A stretch of DNA of 31,583 nucleotides from Streptomyces sp. NRRL F-5122 (GCF_001507435.1 NZ_LMWH01000274.1:1-31583); one strand, 5' to 3'; shown: positions 6,759-15,823, numbered from the stretch's first letter. Notes: generated by a model from the sequence alone, not told the origin. Numbers and translations: made by a program.

Positions 6759-7706
6759 ATGACCACCGCCGAAGGGCCGACGGCGACCGCGCCGCACGGC
6801 CCGCACCCCACCGACCAGCCCACCGCAGTCCACGAGCAGCAGCCCACCGGGCAGGCCCCCGCCAGCGCCCGTGAGCTGCACCTGACCGACAGCGTCCGCA
6901 GTGCCCGGGACGACGCCCGTGCCCAAGGCGGACAGGCCAGCGACTGGATGCCATACCTTCCGGCGTCGGGCAGCCCGCACCGCCCGCCGGGGGTGGACCC
7001 GGCCGCCCTGGTGTGGGCGGAGACCGTGGCACCCGGCGGCTACACCCACAAGGTCCTCGCCCGCGGCACCCGGCTGCGCTTCGACGACCCGACCGGTGAC
7101 GCCTGCGCCCATCTGCTGCTCTTCAACGCCCTGGAACCGGTCGAGCGGCTCAACGTCGCCGACACCCAGAAGATCCCGTGGCAGGCCTACCTGGGCGAGA
7201 ACCACCCGCTGCTGTCCGGTGACGGCCGGGTCATGGCCGTGATCACCGGCGACTCCTCCGGTCGGCACGACGCCTTCTGCGGCACCACCACCGACGCCTG
7301 GAACGAACGCAAGTACGGTGACGCCCGCCCCGAGGGACCGTCCCCGTCAGGTCGCGGACTCCTCGTCAAGGCGGCCGCCAAGCACGGCCTGAGCCGGCGC
7401 GACCTGCCGCCCGGCGTCTCCTTCTTCCAGGGCGTACGCGTCGCGGCGGACGGCACCCTCGCCTGGCAGGGCGGCGCGGGCCCGGGCACGCATGTCGAAC
7501 TCGTCGCGGAACTACCCCTTTTGGTGCTGGTCGCCAACGTCGCCCACCCGCTGGACCCGCGCCCCGACTACGTCGTCGGGCCGCTGCGGGTGCACGCCTG
7601 GCGAGGCACCCCGACCGGCCCCGGCGCGCCGCGGTTCACCGCCACGCCCGAGTTGCACCGGGCGTACCTCAACACCGTCGACTACTGCGAAGCCCGGGGG
7701 CTGTGA
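6759..7706 (+). CDS. DUF1989 protein, carboxyguanidine deiminase subunit (UAAP1 type)
   Basis: A 315-residue protein of the DUF1989 family, long annotated as urea carboxylase-associated protein 1 or as an aminomethyltransferase. Family signatures are VAPGGYTHKVLARGTRLR near residues 90-108, LLLFNALEPVERLNVADT, and DSSGRHDAFCG with the conserved His, Asp and Cys. Paired DUF1989 proteins from such operons have been shown to form a carboxyguanidine deiminase (CgdAB) that converts carboxyguanidine to allophanate and ammonia. The first about 65 residues are a Pro/Thr/Gln-rich extension not typical of the family. The ribosome site is weak (AAGGG about 18 bases upstream), so a later start is possible. 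It stops one base before the next gene, its likely partner subunit. Which of the two is CgdA or CgdB I cannot settle. Confidence 0.85.
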   Translation: MTTAEGPTATAPHGPHPTDQPTAVHEQQPTGQAPASARELHLTDSVRSARDDARAQGGQASDWMPYLPASGSPHRPPGVDPAALVWAETVAPGGYTHKVLARGTRLRFDDPTGDACAHLLLFNALEPVERLNVADTQKIPWQAYLGENHPLLSGDGRVMAVITGDSSGRHDAFCGTTTDAWNERKYGDARPEGPSPSGRGLLVKAAAKHGLSRRDLPPGVSFFQGVRVAADGTLAWQGGAGPGTHVELVAELPLLVLVANVAHPLDPRPDYVVGPLRVHAWRGTPTGPGAPRFTATPELHRAYLNTVDYCEARGL

Positions 7707-7707
7707 C

Positions 7708-8529
7708 ATGGCGACCACTCAGGCCGAGAACACCGTGACCACCTACCCCACCGCCTCGGGCGGCACCGTCTCCTCCACCGTCCCGGTCGGCGCCGTGTAC
7801 GCCGAGAGCTCCGCCCTCAACTGGGGAGCGAGCCTGGTGGAGGGCGCCGTCGTCCTGGACGACACAGTGGCCTCCAACGCGCCCTGGTCGGCGGTGGTGA
7901 AGAAGGGACACGTCCTGACGATCGTCGATGTCGGCGGCAACCAGTCCGCCGACTGCCTGATCTACAACGCCGACGACCCCGAGGAGCGCTACAGCGTCCC
8001 CGACACCCTGGCCTGGCAGGGCAACGCCTATGTGCGCACCGGCACCGTGCTGCACAGCAGTGAGGGCCGCCCGCTGATGACCGTCGTCGCCAACGAGATC
8101 GACCGACAGGACACCATCGGCGGCGCCTGCGGCAAGGAGTCCAACAGCCTGCGCTACGGCCATCACGTGATGTTCCATCACGGCTGCCGCGAGAACTTTC
8201 TCGCCGAGGCCGCCCGGCATGGCCTGGGGGTTCGGGACCTCGTGTCCAACCTCAACTGGTTCATGAACGTGCCCGTCGAGGCGGACGGCGCGCTGGGCAT
8301 CGTGGACGGCATGTCGGCGCCCGGCCGCCGGGTCGCGGTGCGCGCCGAGACGGACGTACTGGTGCTGGTGTCCAACTGCCCGCAGATGAACAACCCGTGC
8401 AACGACTTCAACCCGACCCCGCTGCGGATGATCGTCGTGGACCCGCAGAGCCCCGCGAGCCCGGGGAGCCCCGACTCCGGCAGCCCGCAGTCCGCGCAGC
8501 ACCCGAGCACCCCGGAGGGCGCCGCGTGA
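7708..8529 (+). CDS. DUF1989 protein, carboxyguanidine deiminase subunit (UAAP2 type)
   Basis: A 273-residue DUF1989 protein matching urea carboxylase-associated protein 2. The order of motifs is WSAVVKKGHVLTIVDVGGNQ, CLIYNADDPEERYSVPDT, LHSSEGRPLMTVV, GGACGKESNSLRYG and CRENFL, with conserved Cys and His residues. It is the expected partner of the preceding DUF1989 protein; together they would deiminate carboxyguanidine to allophanate. The start ATG 7708 follows the upstream stop by one base, and the stop overlaps the GTG of the carboxylase, which points to tight translational coupling. The last about 30 residues are a Pro/Ser-rich tail outside the family core. Confidence 0.87.
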   Translation: MATTQAENTVTTYPTASGGTVSSTVPVGAVYAESSALNWGASLVEGAVVLDDTVASNAPWSAVVKKGHVLTIVDVGGNQSADCLIYNADDPEERYSVPDTLAWQGNAYVRTGTVLHSSEGRPLMTVVANEIDRQDTIGGACGKESNSLRYGHHVMFHHGCRENFLAEAARHGLGVRDLVSNLNWFMNVPVEADGALGIVDGMSAPGRRVAVRAETDVLVLVSNCPQMNNPCNDFNPTPLRMIVVDPQSPASPGSPDSGSPQSAQHPSTPEGAA

Positions 8530-11500
8530 CCCGTCCCACCACTGTTCTCGTCGCCAACCGCGGTGAGATAGCCCGCCGTGTCATCCGCACCGCAAAAAGG
8601 ATGGGACTGGACACCGTCGCCGTCTTCTCCGACGCCGACCGGGCCGCCCCGCATGTCCGCGAGGCCGACCACGCGGTCCGCCTCGGTCCGGCCCCCGCCC
8701 GCGACTCGTATCTGCGCGGCGACGCGATCATCGAGGCCGCGCTCGACCATGGCGCCGGAATCATCCACCCGGGCTACGGTTTCCTCTCCGAGAACACCGC
8801 CTTCGCCCGTGCCGTCGAGGAGGCCGGCCTGCGTTTCGCGGGCCCGACCGCCGACCAGATCACCGCCTTCGGCGAGAAACACACCGCCCGCGCCCTGGCC
8901 AAGGCGGCCGGAGTTCCCCTGCTGACCGGGACGGAGCTGCTCGCGAGCGCCGAGGAGGCCGTCACCGCGGCCGAGTCGATCGGGCTGCCCGTGATGGTCA
9001 AGGCGACCGGCGGTGGCGGCGGCATCGGCATGCAGGCCTGCGCCACCGCCGACGAGGTGCGCGAGGCCTTCGCCCGCGTCGCGGCGCTCGCCGAGTCGAA
9101 CTTCGGATCGGCCGGAGTTTTCCTGGAGCGCCTGGTGCGCCCGGCCCGCCACGTCGAGGTGCAGATCTTCGGCGACGGCACCAGCCGAATCGCCGTCATC
9201 GGCGACCGCGACTGCTCGCTGCAGCGCCGCAACCAGAAGGTGATCGAGGAGGCCCCGGCCCCGGCCCTGCCCGGCCGTGTCCGCGCACTGCTGCACGACT
9301 CCTCGCGCCGGCTGCTCGCCTCGGTCGGCTACCGCGGCGCGGGGACCGTGGAGTTCGTCTACGACCCGGTGCGCGAGGAGGCCGCCTTCCTCGAGGTCAA
9401 CACCCGGCTCCAGGTCGAGCACCCGGTGACCGAGGAGGCGTACGGCGTCGACCTCGTCGAACTCATGCTCACCCTGGCCCGCGACGGCCGGGTCGACAAC
9501 GCGGTCTTCGACCGGGAATGGACGCCCACCGGACATGCCGTGGAGGCCCGGGTCTACGCCGAGGACCCCGGCAAGGACTCGCTGCCCTCCTCGGGCCTGG
9601 TCACCCGGGCGGTCCTCCCAGGCCAGGGCACCGACGAGATGCCCGGCGTCCGCGTCGACGGCTTCGCCGAGACCGGTTCGGAGATCTCGCCGTACTACGA
9701 CCCCATGCTCGCCAAAGTGATCGCGCACGGCGCCACCCGCGACACCGCGTTCGACCTGCTCGGCAAGGCCCTGGCCGCGAGCCGGGTCGACGGCATCGTC
9801 ACCAACCTGGGTCTGCTGCGCTCGCTGACCGTGCGGGACGAGGTGCGCAAGGCCGTACACAGCACCAGCACGCTCGCCACCACCGCCGACCCCGAGCCGC
9901 GCATCGACATCCTGGTGCCGGGAGCGATGACCACCGTCCAGGACCTTCCCGGCCGGCTCGGCTACTGGCACGTGGGCGTGCCGCCGAGCGGCCCCTTCGA
10001 CCCCGTCTCCTTCGCCGAGGCCAACCTGGCCGTCGGCAATCCGGCCGAGGCACCCGCGCTCGAGGTCACCGCGGGCGGCCTGACCCTGCGCTTTTCGGCC
10101 GCCACCGTGGTCGCCGTCACCGGCGCCCCCGTCCCGATCACTGTGGACGGCACCGGGGCGGCCCTGTGGGAGCCGGTGCCGGTCCCGGCCGGCGCCACCC
10201 TGGTCCTCGGCGCGTCCCTCGGGCCCGGCCTGCGCAGCTACGTGTCCGTCCGGGGCGGCATCGACGTACCCGCATACCTGGGCAGCGCCTCGACCTTCAC
10301 CCTCGGCGGCTTCGGCGGCCACGGCGGCCGGGCACTGCTCGCCGGAGACGTACTTCGGCCCGGAACTGCCAAAACCGCTACCGGCGGCCCGACCCCGCCC
10401 GAGCGCCGTCCCGCGATCACACCGCACTGGCGGATCGGTGTCACCGAAGGACCGCACGCGGCACCCGAGTTCTTCACCCGCGAGGACATCGACACCCTCT
10501 ACGCCACCGACTACAAGGTGCACCACAACTCGGCCCGCACCGGCATCCGCCTGATCGGACCCAAACCGCGATGGGCCCGCCAGGACGGCGGCGAGGCCGG
10601 TCTGCACCCCTCCAACATCCACGACACGCCGTACGCCGTGGGCGCCCTCGACTTCACCGGCGACACACCGATCGTCCTGGGCCCCGACGGACCGTCCCTC
10701 GGCGGATTCGTCTGCCCCGCGGTGGTCGCCAGCGGCGAACTGTGGAAGCTCGGCCAGCTCCGCCCCGGCGACACCGTCCGGTTCGTACCGGTCAAGGAGG
10801 CCGTGGCGGCCGCCCTCGGCACCCACCGAGCCTCCCCCACGCTGATCAGCAGTGGCGGAGACGGCGACGACGGTGTGCTGGGCCGCCTGGAGGCCACCGA
10901 TGTCCGCCCCAGCGTCACCTACCGCCGGGACGGCGACGACAACATCCTCGTCGAGTACGGCCCCATGGCGCTCGACCTCGGCCTGCGGATGCGGGTGCAC
11001 GCCCTCCAGGAGACCCTCGCCGCGCACGCACCCGACGGCATCGTCGACGTCACCCCGGGCATCCGCTCACTGCAGATCCACACGGACGCCCACCGGCTGA
11101 GGGCCCGTGACCTCACCGCCCTGCTGCGCGAACTGGAGGACGAGGTCCCGCCCACCAGCGAACTCGTGGTGCCCTCCCGCACGGTGCGGCTGCCGCTCAG
11201 CTGGGACGACCCGGCGACCCGGCTCGCCATCGAGCGGTACATGGCCGGGGTGCGCGACGACGCCCCCTGGTGCCCGTGGAACATCGAGTTCATCCGCCGC
11301 GTCAACGGCCTGCAGACCGCCGACGACGTCTACCGCACGGTCTTCGACGCGTCCTACCTGGTGCTCGGTCTCGGCGACGTCTATCTCGGCGCCCCCGTCG
11401 CCACCCCGCTCGACCCACGGCACCGCCTGGTGACCACCAAGTACAACCCGGCCCGCACCTGGACCGCGGAGAACTCCGTCGGCATCGGCGGCGCCTACCT

Positions 11501-12116
11501 GTGCATCTACGGCATGGAGGGTCCCGGCGGGTACCAGCTCGTCGGCCGCACCGTGCAGATCTGGAACCGGTTCCGCAAGGGCGGCCTGTTCCAGGACTCG
11601 CCGTGGGCGCTGCGCTTCTTCGACCGCATCGAGTGGTACCCCGTCACCGCGGAGGAACTGCTCGAACTGCGCGCCGAGACCGACGTCGGCCGCGGTGCCT
11701 TCGACACCGAGGAGGGCACCTTCTCGATCGCCGAGTACAACGCCTTTCTGACCGCCAACGCCGACTCCATCGCCGCCTTCCGGGAGCGGCAGAGCGCCGC
11801 GTTCCAGGCCGAGAAGGAACGCTGGCGCGCCGCCGGCGAGTTCGACCGGGGCGATGATCCCGACCCGCCGGCCGCCGACGCCGTCGCCGTCCCGGACGGC
11901 GCGGTCCCGGTCACCGCGCCGTTCACCGCAACCGTCTGGCAGACCGTCGCGCAGCCGGGCACCGCCGTCGCCGAGGGCGACCCGATCCTCTCGCTGGAGG
12001 CGATGAAAATGGAGTCCAAGGTGAACGCCCCCGTCACCGGAACACTTCTGGAGATCTACGTCAAGCCCGGTGAACAGGTCGCTCCCGGCCAGATCCTCGC
12101 GGCGGTGAAGGCATGA
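8526..12116 (+). CDS. Biotin-dependent urea/guanidine carboxylase
   Basis: A 1196-residue enzyme, full length for the family, that carboxylates urea or guanidine using ATP and bicarbonate. Domains in order: biotin carboxylase (residues 1-450; VANRGEIARRV, ATP-grasp KATGGGGGIGM near 160, EVNTRLQVEHPVTEEAYG); carboxyltransferase halves related to KipA and KipI (about 461-780, starting VPGAMTTVQDLPG, and 793-1060, including YGPMALDLGLRMRVH and KYNPARTWTAENSVG); and a C-terminal biotinyl domain with LEAMKMES, biotin lysine K1161. The start is GTG 8526, overlapping the upstream stop by GTGA; an upstream in-frame ATG would add 43 non-homologous residues. Because two DUF1989 genes lie directly upstream, guanidine is the more likely natural substrate than urea. 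The deciding active-site position must be aligned to the yeast enzyme to be sure. Confidence 0.93.
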   Translation: MTRPTTVLVANRGEIARRVIRTAKRMGLDTVAVFSDADRAAPHVREADHAVRLGPAPARDSYLRGDAIIEAALDHGAGIIHPGYGFLSENTAFARAVEEAGLRFAGPTADQITAFGEKHTARALAKAAGVPLLTGTELLASAEEAVTAAESIGLPVMVKATGGGGGIGMQACATADEVREAFARVAALAESNFGSAGVFLERLVRPARHVEVQIFGDGTSRIAVIGDRDCSLQRRNQKVIEEAPAPALPGRVRALLHDSSRRLLASVGYRGAGTVEFVYDPVREEAAFLEVNTRLQVEHPVTEEAYGVDLVELMLTLARDGRVDNAVFDREWTPTGHAVEARVYAEDPGKDSLPSSGLVTRAVLPGQGTDEMPGVRVDGFAETGSEISPYYDPMLAKVIAHGATRDTAFDLLGKALAASRVDGIVTNLGLLRSLTVRDEVRKAVHSTSTLATTADPEPRIDILVPGAMTTVQDLPGRLGYWHVGVPPSGPFDPVSFAEANLAVGNPAEAPALEVTAGGLTLRFSAATVVAVTGAPVPITVDGTGAALWEPVPVPAGATLVLGASLGPGLRSYVSVRGGIDVPAYLGSASTFTLGGFGGHGGRALLAGDVLRPGTAKTATGGPTPPERRPAITPHWRIGVTEGPHAAPEFFTREDIDTLYATDYKVHHNSARTGIRLIGPKPRWARQDGGEAGLHPSNIHDTPYAVGALDFTGDTPIVLGPDGPSLGGFVCPAVVASGELWKLGQLRPGDTVRFVPVKEAVAAALGTHRASPTLISSGGDGDDGVLGRLEATDVRPSVTYRRDGDDNILVEYGPMALDLGLRMRVHALQETLAAHAPDGIVDVTPGIRSLQIHTDAHRLRARDLTALLRELEDEVPPTSELVVPSRTVRLPLSWDDPATRLAIERYMAGVRDDAPWCPWNIEFIRRVNGLQTADDVYRTVFDASYLVLGLGDVYLGAPVATPLDPRHRLVTTKYNPARTWTAENSVGIGGAYLCIYGMEGPGGYQLVGRTVQIWNRFRKGGLFQDSPWALRFFDRIEWYPVTAEELLELRAETDVGRGAFDTEEGTFSIAEYNAFLTANADSIAAFRERQSAAFQAEKERWRAAGEFDRGDDPDPPAADAVAVPDGAVPVTAPFTATVWQTVAQPGTAVAEGDPILSLEAMKMESKVNAPVTGTLLEIYVKPGEQVAPGQILAAVKA

Positions 12117-13825
12117 ACGCCATGACACCGGCCGAACGCGTCGAGGCCGCCTACGACCGCATCAAGTCGGCCGACCGCCCCGAGATCTGGATCCACCTCA
12201 GGCCCCGCGACGAAGTACGCGCCGAAGCGGCCCGGATCCACCCGGCGCTGCCACTGGCCGGCCTGACCGCGGCCGTCAAGGACAACATCGATGTGGCCGG
12301 CCTGCCCACGACCGCGGGCGCGCCCTCGTACGCCTACCGGCCGGACGCCGACGCGCCCGCGGTGGCACGGCTGCGCGCGGCCGGCGCGGTAGTGCTCGGG
12401 AAGACGAACCTGGACCAGTTCGCCACCGGCCTGGTCGGCACCCGCAGCCCCTACGGCGCGGTACGCAACGCCTGGGACCCGGCACGCATCTCCGGCGGGT
12501 CGTCCTCCGGCTCCGCCGTCGCGGTCGCGCTGGGCATCGCCGACATCGCGCTCGGCACCGACACGGCCGGCTCCGGGCGGGTGCCCGCCGCCCTCAACGG
12601 CATCGTCGGGGTGAAGCCCACCAAGGGTCTGGTGCCCGTGACCGGGGCGGTCCCCGCCTGCTACACCCTCGACTGCGTGACCGTCTTCGCCCGCGACCTG
12701 CGGCTCGCCCGCATCGCCGCGGAGATCGTCGAGGGCCCCGACCCGGCCGACCCGCTCTCCCGCACCGGCACCCAGCTTCCGCCGCCACCCGCGCGCCCCA
12801 GGGTTGCCGTCCCGGCTCCGCAGCACCTGGAGAGCATGGCCGACGGCTGGCGCGAGGCCTTCGACGCCGCGGTCACCCGCCTGGCGAGCACCGGGGTGGA
12901 GATCGTCGAGATCGACGTCACCCCGCTGCTCCAGGCCGCGCAGCTGCTGTACGGCGGCGCGTTCGTCGCCGAGCGGTACGCCGCCGTGGGCGAGCACCTG
13001 GACAAGCACCGCCACCTGATCGGTACGGACCTCGACCCGAGCGTCGCCTCCATCGTGCTGGCCGGCCGGGAGAAGACCGCTGCCGACTGGGCCGCCGACA
13101 CCGCCCGGCTCGCCGCCCTCGGCGCCGCAGGACACGCGGCCCTCGACGGCTGCCAGGCGCTCCTCACCCCGACCACCACCTGGCACCCAACCCTCGAGGA
13201 AGTGGCGGCCGACCCGATCGACGCCAACGCCCGGATGGGACGCTTCACCAACTTCGCCAACCTGCTGGACTACGCCTCGCTCGCCGTTCCCGCCGGGTTC
13301 GTGGACGGCCTGCCGTTCGGCGTGATGTTCACGGGCCCGGCCTTCTCCGACCGCGCCCTGGCCGCCTTGGCCGAGCGGTTCGCCAGTCCGGGGCTCGACC
13401 TGTTCGTGGTCGGCGCCCACCTCACCGGGCAGCCGCTCAACGCGCAGTTGGTGCAGGCGGGCGGCACGCTGGTGGGCCCGGCCCGCACCGCCGGCGGCTA
13501 CCGGCTACACGCCCTGGCCACCGAGCCGCCCAAACCGGGCCTGGTCAGAGTCGCCGAGGGCGGGCCGGACGCCCACGCCGGGACGGGCGGCGACACGCAC
13601 GCAGGCGGCGGTACGAGAACAGCCATCGAGGGCGAGATCTGGCGGCTGCCGGCCGCAGGGTTCGGGGCGTTGACCGCCGCCGTTCCCGCACCCATGACCA
13701 TCGGCACCGTCGAACTGGCCGGCGGGCGCCATGTCAGCGGTTTCCTGGTGGAGCCGTACGCCGTCGAGAACGCGCCCGACATCACCCACTTCGGCGGCTG
13801 GCGTGCCTATCTGGCGTCCACTTGA
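12113..13825 (+). CDS. atzF: Allophanate hydrolase
   Basis: A 570-residue amidase-signature enzyme that splits allophanate to ammonia and CO2, the last step of the pathway. The catalytic Lys-cisSer-Ser triad is K56 (AAVKDNIDVAG), S130 (SGGSSSGS) and S154 (TDTAGSGRVPA); the spacing of 74 and 24 residues equals that known for AtzF. A C-terminal domain from about residue 500 (GEIWRLPAAGFGAL, then HFGGWRAYL) is the cyclotransferase-like AtzF C-domain, which acts on N-carboxycarbamate. The Gly/His-rich stretch between the domains is a linker. The start overlaps the carboxylase stop (ATGA), as expected for coupled expression. The bacterial enzyme is separate from the carboxylase here, unlike the fused fungal urea amidolyase. 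Confidence 0.94.
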   Translation: MNAMTPAERVEAAYDRIKSADRPEIWIHLRPRDEVRAEAARIHPALPLAGLTAAVKDNIDVAGLPTTAGAPSYAYRPDADAPAVARLRAAGAVVLGKTNLDQFATGLVGTRSPYGAVRNAWDPARISGGSSSGSAVAVALGIADIALGTDTAGSGRVPAALNGIVGVKPTKGLVPVTGAVPACYTLDCVTVFARDLRLARIAAEIVEGPDPADPLSRTGTQLPPPPARPRVAVPAPQHLESMADGWREAFDAAVTRLASTGVEIVEIDVTPLLQAAQLLYGGAFVAERYAAVGEHLDKHRHLIGTDLDPSVASIVLAGREKTAADWAADTARLAALGAAGHAALDGCQALLTPTTTWHPTLEEVAADPIDANARMGRFTNFANLLDYASLAVPAGFVDGLPFGVMFTGPAFSDRALAALAERFASPGLDLFVVGAHLTGQPLNAQLVQAGGTLVGPARTAGGYRLHALATEPPKPGLVRVAEGGPDAHAGTGGDTHAGGGTRTAIEGEIWRLPAAGFGALTAAVPAPMTIGTVELAGGRHVSGFLVEPYAVENAPDITHFGGWRAYLAST

Positions 13826-13841
13826 CCAAAGGCACCAAGGC

Positions 13842-13874
13842 GGGCACCCACGTGCCGGGAACGGCCGGGTGCCC
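13842..13874 (+). terminator. Hairpin between allophanate hydrolase and tetR
   Basis: GGGCACCC (13842-13849) pairs perfectly with GGGTGCCC (13867-13874) across a 17-base loop, in the 75-base gap after the allophanate hydrolase stop. There is no T tract, so it may act as a weak terminator, an attenuator setting a lower tetR level, or an mRNA stability element. Confidence 0.45.
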
Positions 13875-13900
13875 ACCACCAGGAGTGGCAGGATGGGCCC

Positions 13901-14584
13901 ATGACGACGACGCGTCCCCGCCAAGGAAGACCCCGGCACACGCCGCCGTCCGACCCTCGCACCTCTGCCCGGGAACAGATCCTCGACGCCGCCGGAGCGC
14001 TCTTCGTCGAACGCGGCATCGCCGCCACCAGCACCCGCATGATCGCCGAGCGGGTGGGCATCAGGCAGGCCTCGCTCTACTACCACTTCACCACCAAGGA
14101 CGAGATCCTCGCCGAGCTGCTGGCCACCTCCGTGCGGCCAAGCCTGGAGATGGTGGAGCGGATCCAGGCACCGGTGCCCGAGCGGGCGAGAGCGGCCGCA
14201 GCGCTCTACGCGGTGGCCGCGACGGACGTACGCACCCTGTCCCGCACCCCGTACAACATCGGCACGCTCTACCTACTGCCGGAAGTACGGGCCGAACGAT
14301 TCGACGCCTTCCGCGCCGAACGGGGCCGGCTGCAGAAAAGCTACGGCACTCTCGGCGCCCTGGCGGCAACCGAGAGCGTCGCCGGCAGCCTGCCCGCCGA
14401 GCGGCTCGGTCAACTGCTGATCCAGCTGGTGGAGGTCGTCATTCAGATACGGCGTTTCCGTGAACCGGAAGCAGCCGACACCGACGCCATCGCGTCGTCA
14501 TGCCTGCGGCTGTGCGGACTCAGCGAGTCAGCGGTGACCACCGCCAGGAACGAAGCACACACCCTGCTGAACCACTTGGCATGA
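13901..14584 (+). CDS. TetR-family regulator of the guanidine/urea operon
   Basis: A 227-residue TetR-family protein. After a basic Pro-rich leader, the DNA-binding domain runs from about residue 24 to 72: AREQILDAAGALFVERG, helix-turn-helix TSTRMIAERVGIRQASLYYHF, and KDEILAELL. The C-terminal ligand/dimer domain is diverged, as usual, and gives no clue to the effector. The gene lies 75 bases after the operon's last enzyme, on the same strand. The perfect palindrome upstream of the first gene (5044-5065) is the right shape for its operator. The likely role is substrate-relieved repression, with guanidine, carboxyguanidine or allophanate as effector; that is inference. The ribosome site is poor (AGGAG 15 bases upstream), consistent with low expression. 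Confidence 0.9.
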   Translation: MTTTRPRQGRPRHTPPSDPRTSAREQILDAAGALFVERGIAATSTRMIAERVGIRQASLYYHFTTKDEILAELLATSVRPSLEMVERIQAPVPERARAAAALYAVAATDVRTLSRTPYNIGTLYLLPEVRAERFDAFRAERGRLQKSYGTLGALAATESVAGSLPAERLGQLLIQLVEVVIQIRRFREPEAADTDAIASSCLRLCGLSESAVTTARNEAHTLLNHLA

Positions 14585-14698
14585 CCGACGGCTCACCGAA
14601 CCCATCGCACACAACGCGGACCCAACAGACAGGGCCGGCTCCCCTGCCGTCGACGCCACCACCCAAGCCATCACGTCGACGTCGCCCTGGCCGTTGGC

Positions 14699-15823
14699 GT
14701 GACGGCCGTTGCAGTGTGGGGTTGCTACAGCGAATCCAACCCTTCCAGTCAGGCCCTGCGGGGCATAGACGGGCATGCCGTCACTCCTGCCCCTGTCTGG
14801 GCCTACCTGCTGGTGGCCGGGGCGGGGCTGGGGCTGGTCTGGAGGCGCCGCCATCCGCGGGCCGTGCTGGTAGCCACGCTTGCCGGTGTGCTCGCCTTCA
14901 ACGCTCTCGGCTATGTCGGTAACGCGGCACTGGTCATACCGCCCATCGCGCTCTACGCCGTGGCCCTGACGGTACCGGTGCGCCAGTCGATCGCCCTGGG
15001 GGCCGTCACGCTCCTCACGCTGGGCACGATCATCATCGTCAGCCCTTTCAACAGCTTCGGAGGCAGCGACACAGCGCTGTGCGCGCTCGTCGTCGTGGCC
15101 GTGCTCGGCGGGATAGCGAGCGCAAACCGCCGTGACTACCTCGCCGCGCTCCGGGCCCGCTCGGAGCTGGTCGCGCGCACCCAGGAAGAGGAGATCCGCC
15201 GCACCGTCGACGCCGAACGACTGCGAATCGCCCGCGAGCTCCACGACGTGGTCGCCCACACGATGTCGACCATCAACGTGCAGGCCGGCGTCGCCTCCTA
15301 CGTCACCAGTGACCTGCCCCCTACCGCGGCCGAGGCGCTGCGGGCCTTCAAGACCGCCAGCAAGGACGGCCTGCGCGAGCTGAGAGCGATACTGGCCGTC
15401 CTCCGTCAGGCCGACGACCCCGAATCGAATCAGCCCCAGCCGGGACTGGCCCGCCTCGACCCCCTGGTCGCCGGGGTCAGCGCGGCTGGGCTGCCGACCA
15501 GAATCGTCTCCACCGGTCACCCCCGCCCCCTGGCGCCCGCCGTCGATCTGGCTGCCTACCGCATCGTCCAGGAATCACTGACCAACGCGATTCGTCACGC
15601 CGGACCGGCCACCGCCGTCGTCCGCATCTCCTACAACCACAGCGATGTGCGTCTGTGCATCACGGACACCGGACGAGGGCCCTCGGCCACCTACCCGTCC
15701 ACCGGACACGGCCTGATCGGCATGCGCGAGCGGGCGGCAGCTGCTGGAGGGTCGCTCACAGCCGGTCCGGCCGGTAACGGTGGGTTCGAAGTCAATGTCC
15801 TCCTCCCCATGGAGCCCCAGTAG
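14699..15823 (+). CDS. NarL-type sensor histidine kinase (5' end uncertain)
   Basis: A 374-residue kinase: several N-terminal membrane segments (about residues 32-48, 55-72, 76-92, 98-115, 125-141), then a HisKA_3 dimer domain with RIARELHDVVAHTMS (phosphorylated H182), and an HATPase with YRIVQESLTNAIRHAG and GHGLIGMRERAAAAGG. The sensed signal is unknown. GTG 14699 is the first possible start in this frame, but it has no ribosome site and falls in the middle of a hydrophobic stretch: upstream codons in frame still read VDVALAV. ATG 14581, overlapping the tetR stop as ATGA, opens a different frame. Either an unusual start is used or a small indel near 14640-14690 has broken the N-terminus. 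It overlaps the response regulator by one base and they form a pair. Confidence 0.82.
   Translation: MTAVAVWGCYSESNPSSQALRGIDGHAVTPAPVWAYLLVAGAGLGLVWRRRHPRAVLVATLAGVLAFNALGYVGNAALVIPPIALYAVALTVPVRQSIALGAVTLLTLGTIIIVSPFNSFGGSDTALCALVVVAVLGGIASANRRDYLAALRARSELVARTQEEEIRRTVDAERLRIARELHDVVAHTMSTINVQAGVASYVTSDLPPTAAEALRAFKTASKDGLRELRAILAVLRQADDPESNQPQPGLARLDPLVAGVSAAGLPTRIVSTGHPRPLAPAVDLAAYRIVQESLTNAIRHAGPATAVVRISYNHSDVRLCITDTGRGPSATYPSTGHGLIGMRERAAAAGGSLTAGPAGNGGFEVNVLLPMEPQ

Noticed and set aside
5017..6762. A 581-codon plus-strand frame across the permease
   Set aside because: Extremely Arg/Pro/Gly-rich and out of phase with the membrane protein that has family motifs; a GC-bias shadow.
8178..11027. 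A 949-codon open frame on the minus strand across the carboxylase gene
   Set aside because: It is antisense to a clearly conserved enzyme, Gly/Val/Asp/Arg-rich with no domain, and arises from the strong third-position GC bias of the real gene.
12056..13420. Long minus-strand frame across allophanate hydrolase
   Set aside because: Antisense shadow; no motif, and the sense strand has the full catalytic triad.
14500..14922. Separate gene starting at ATG 14581 after tetR
   Set aside because: Its later part is Arg/Cys/Gly-rich and overlaps the conserved kinase in another phase. The ATG may be the old kinase start, but the frame itself is not a gene.
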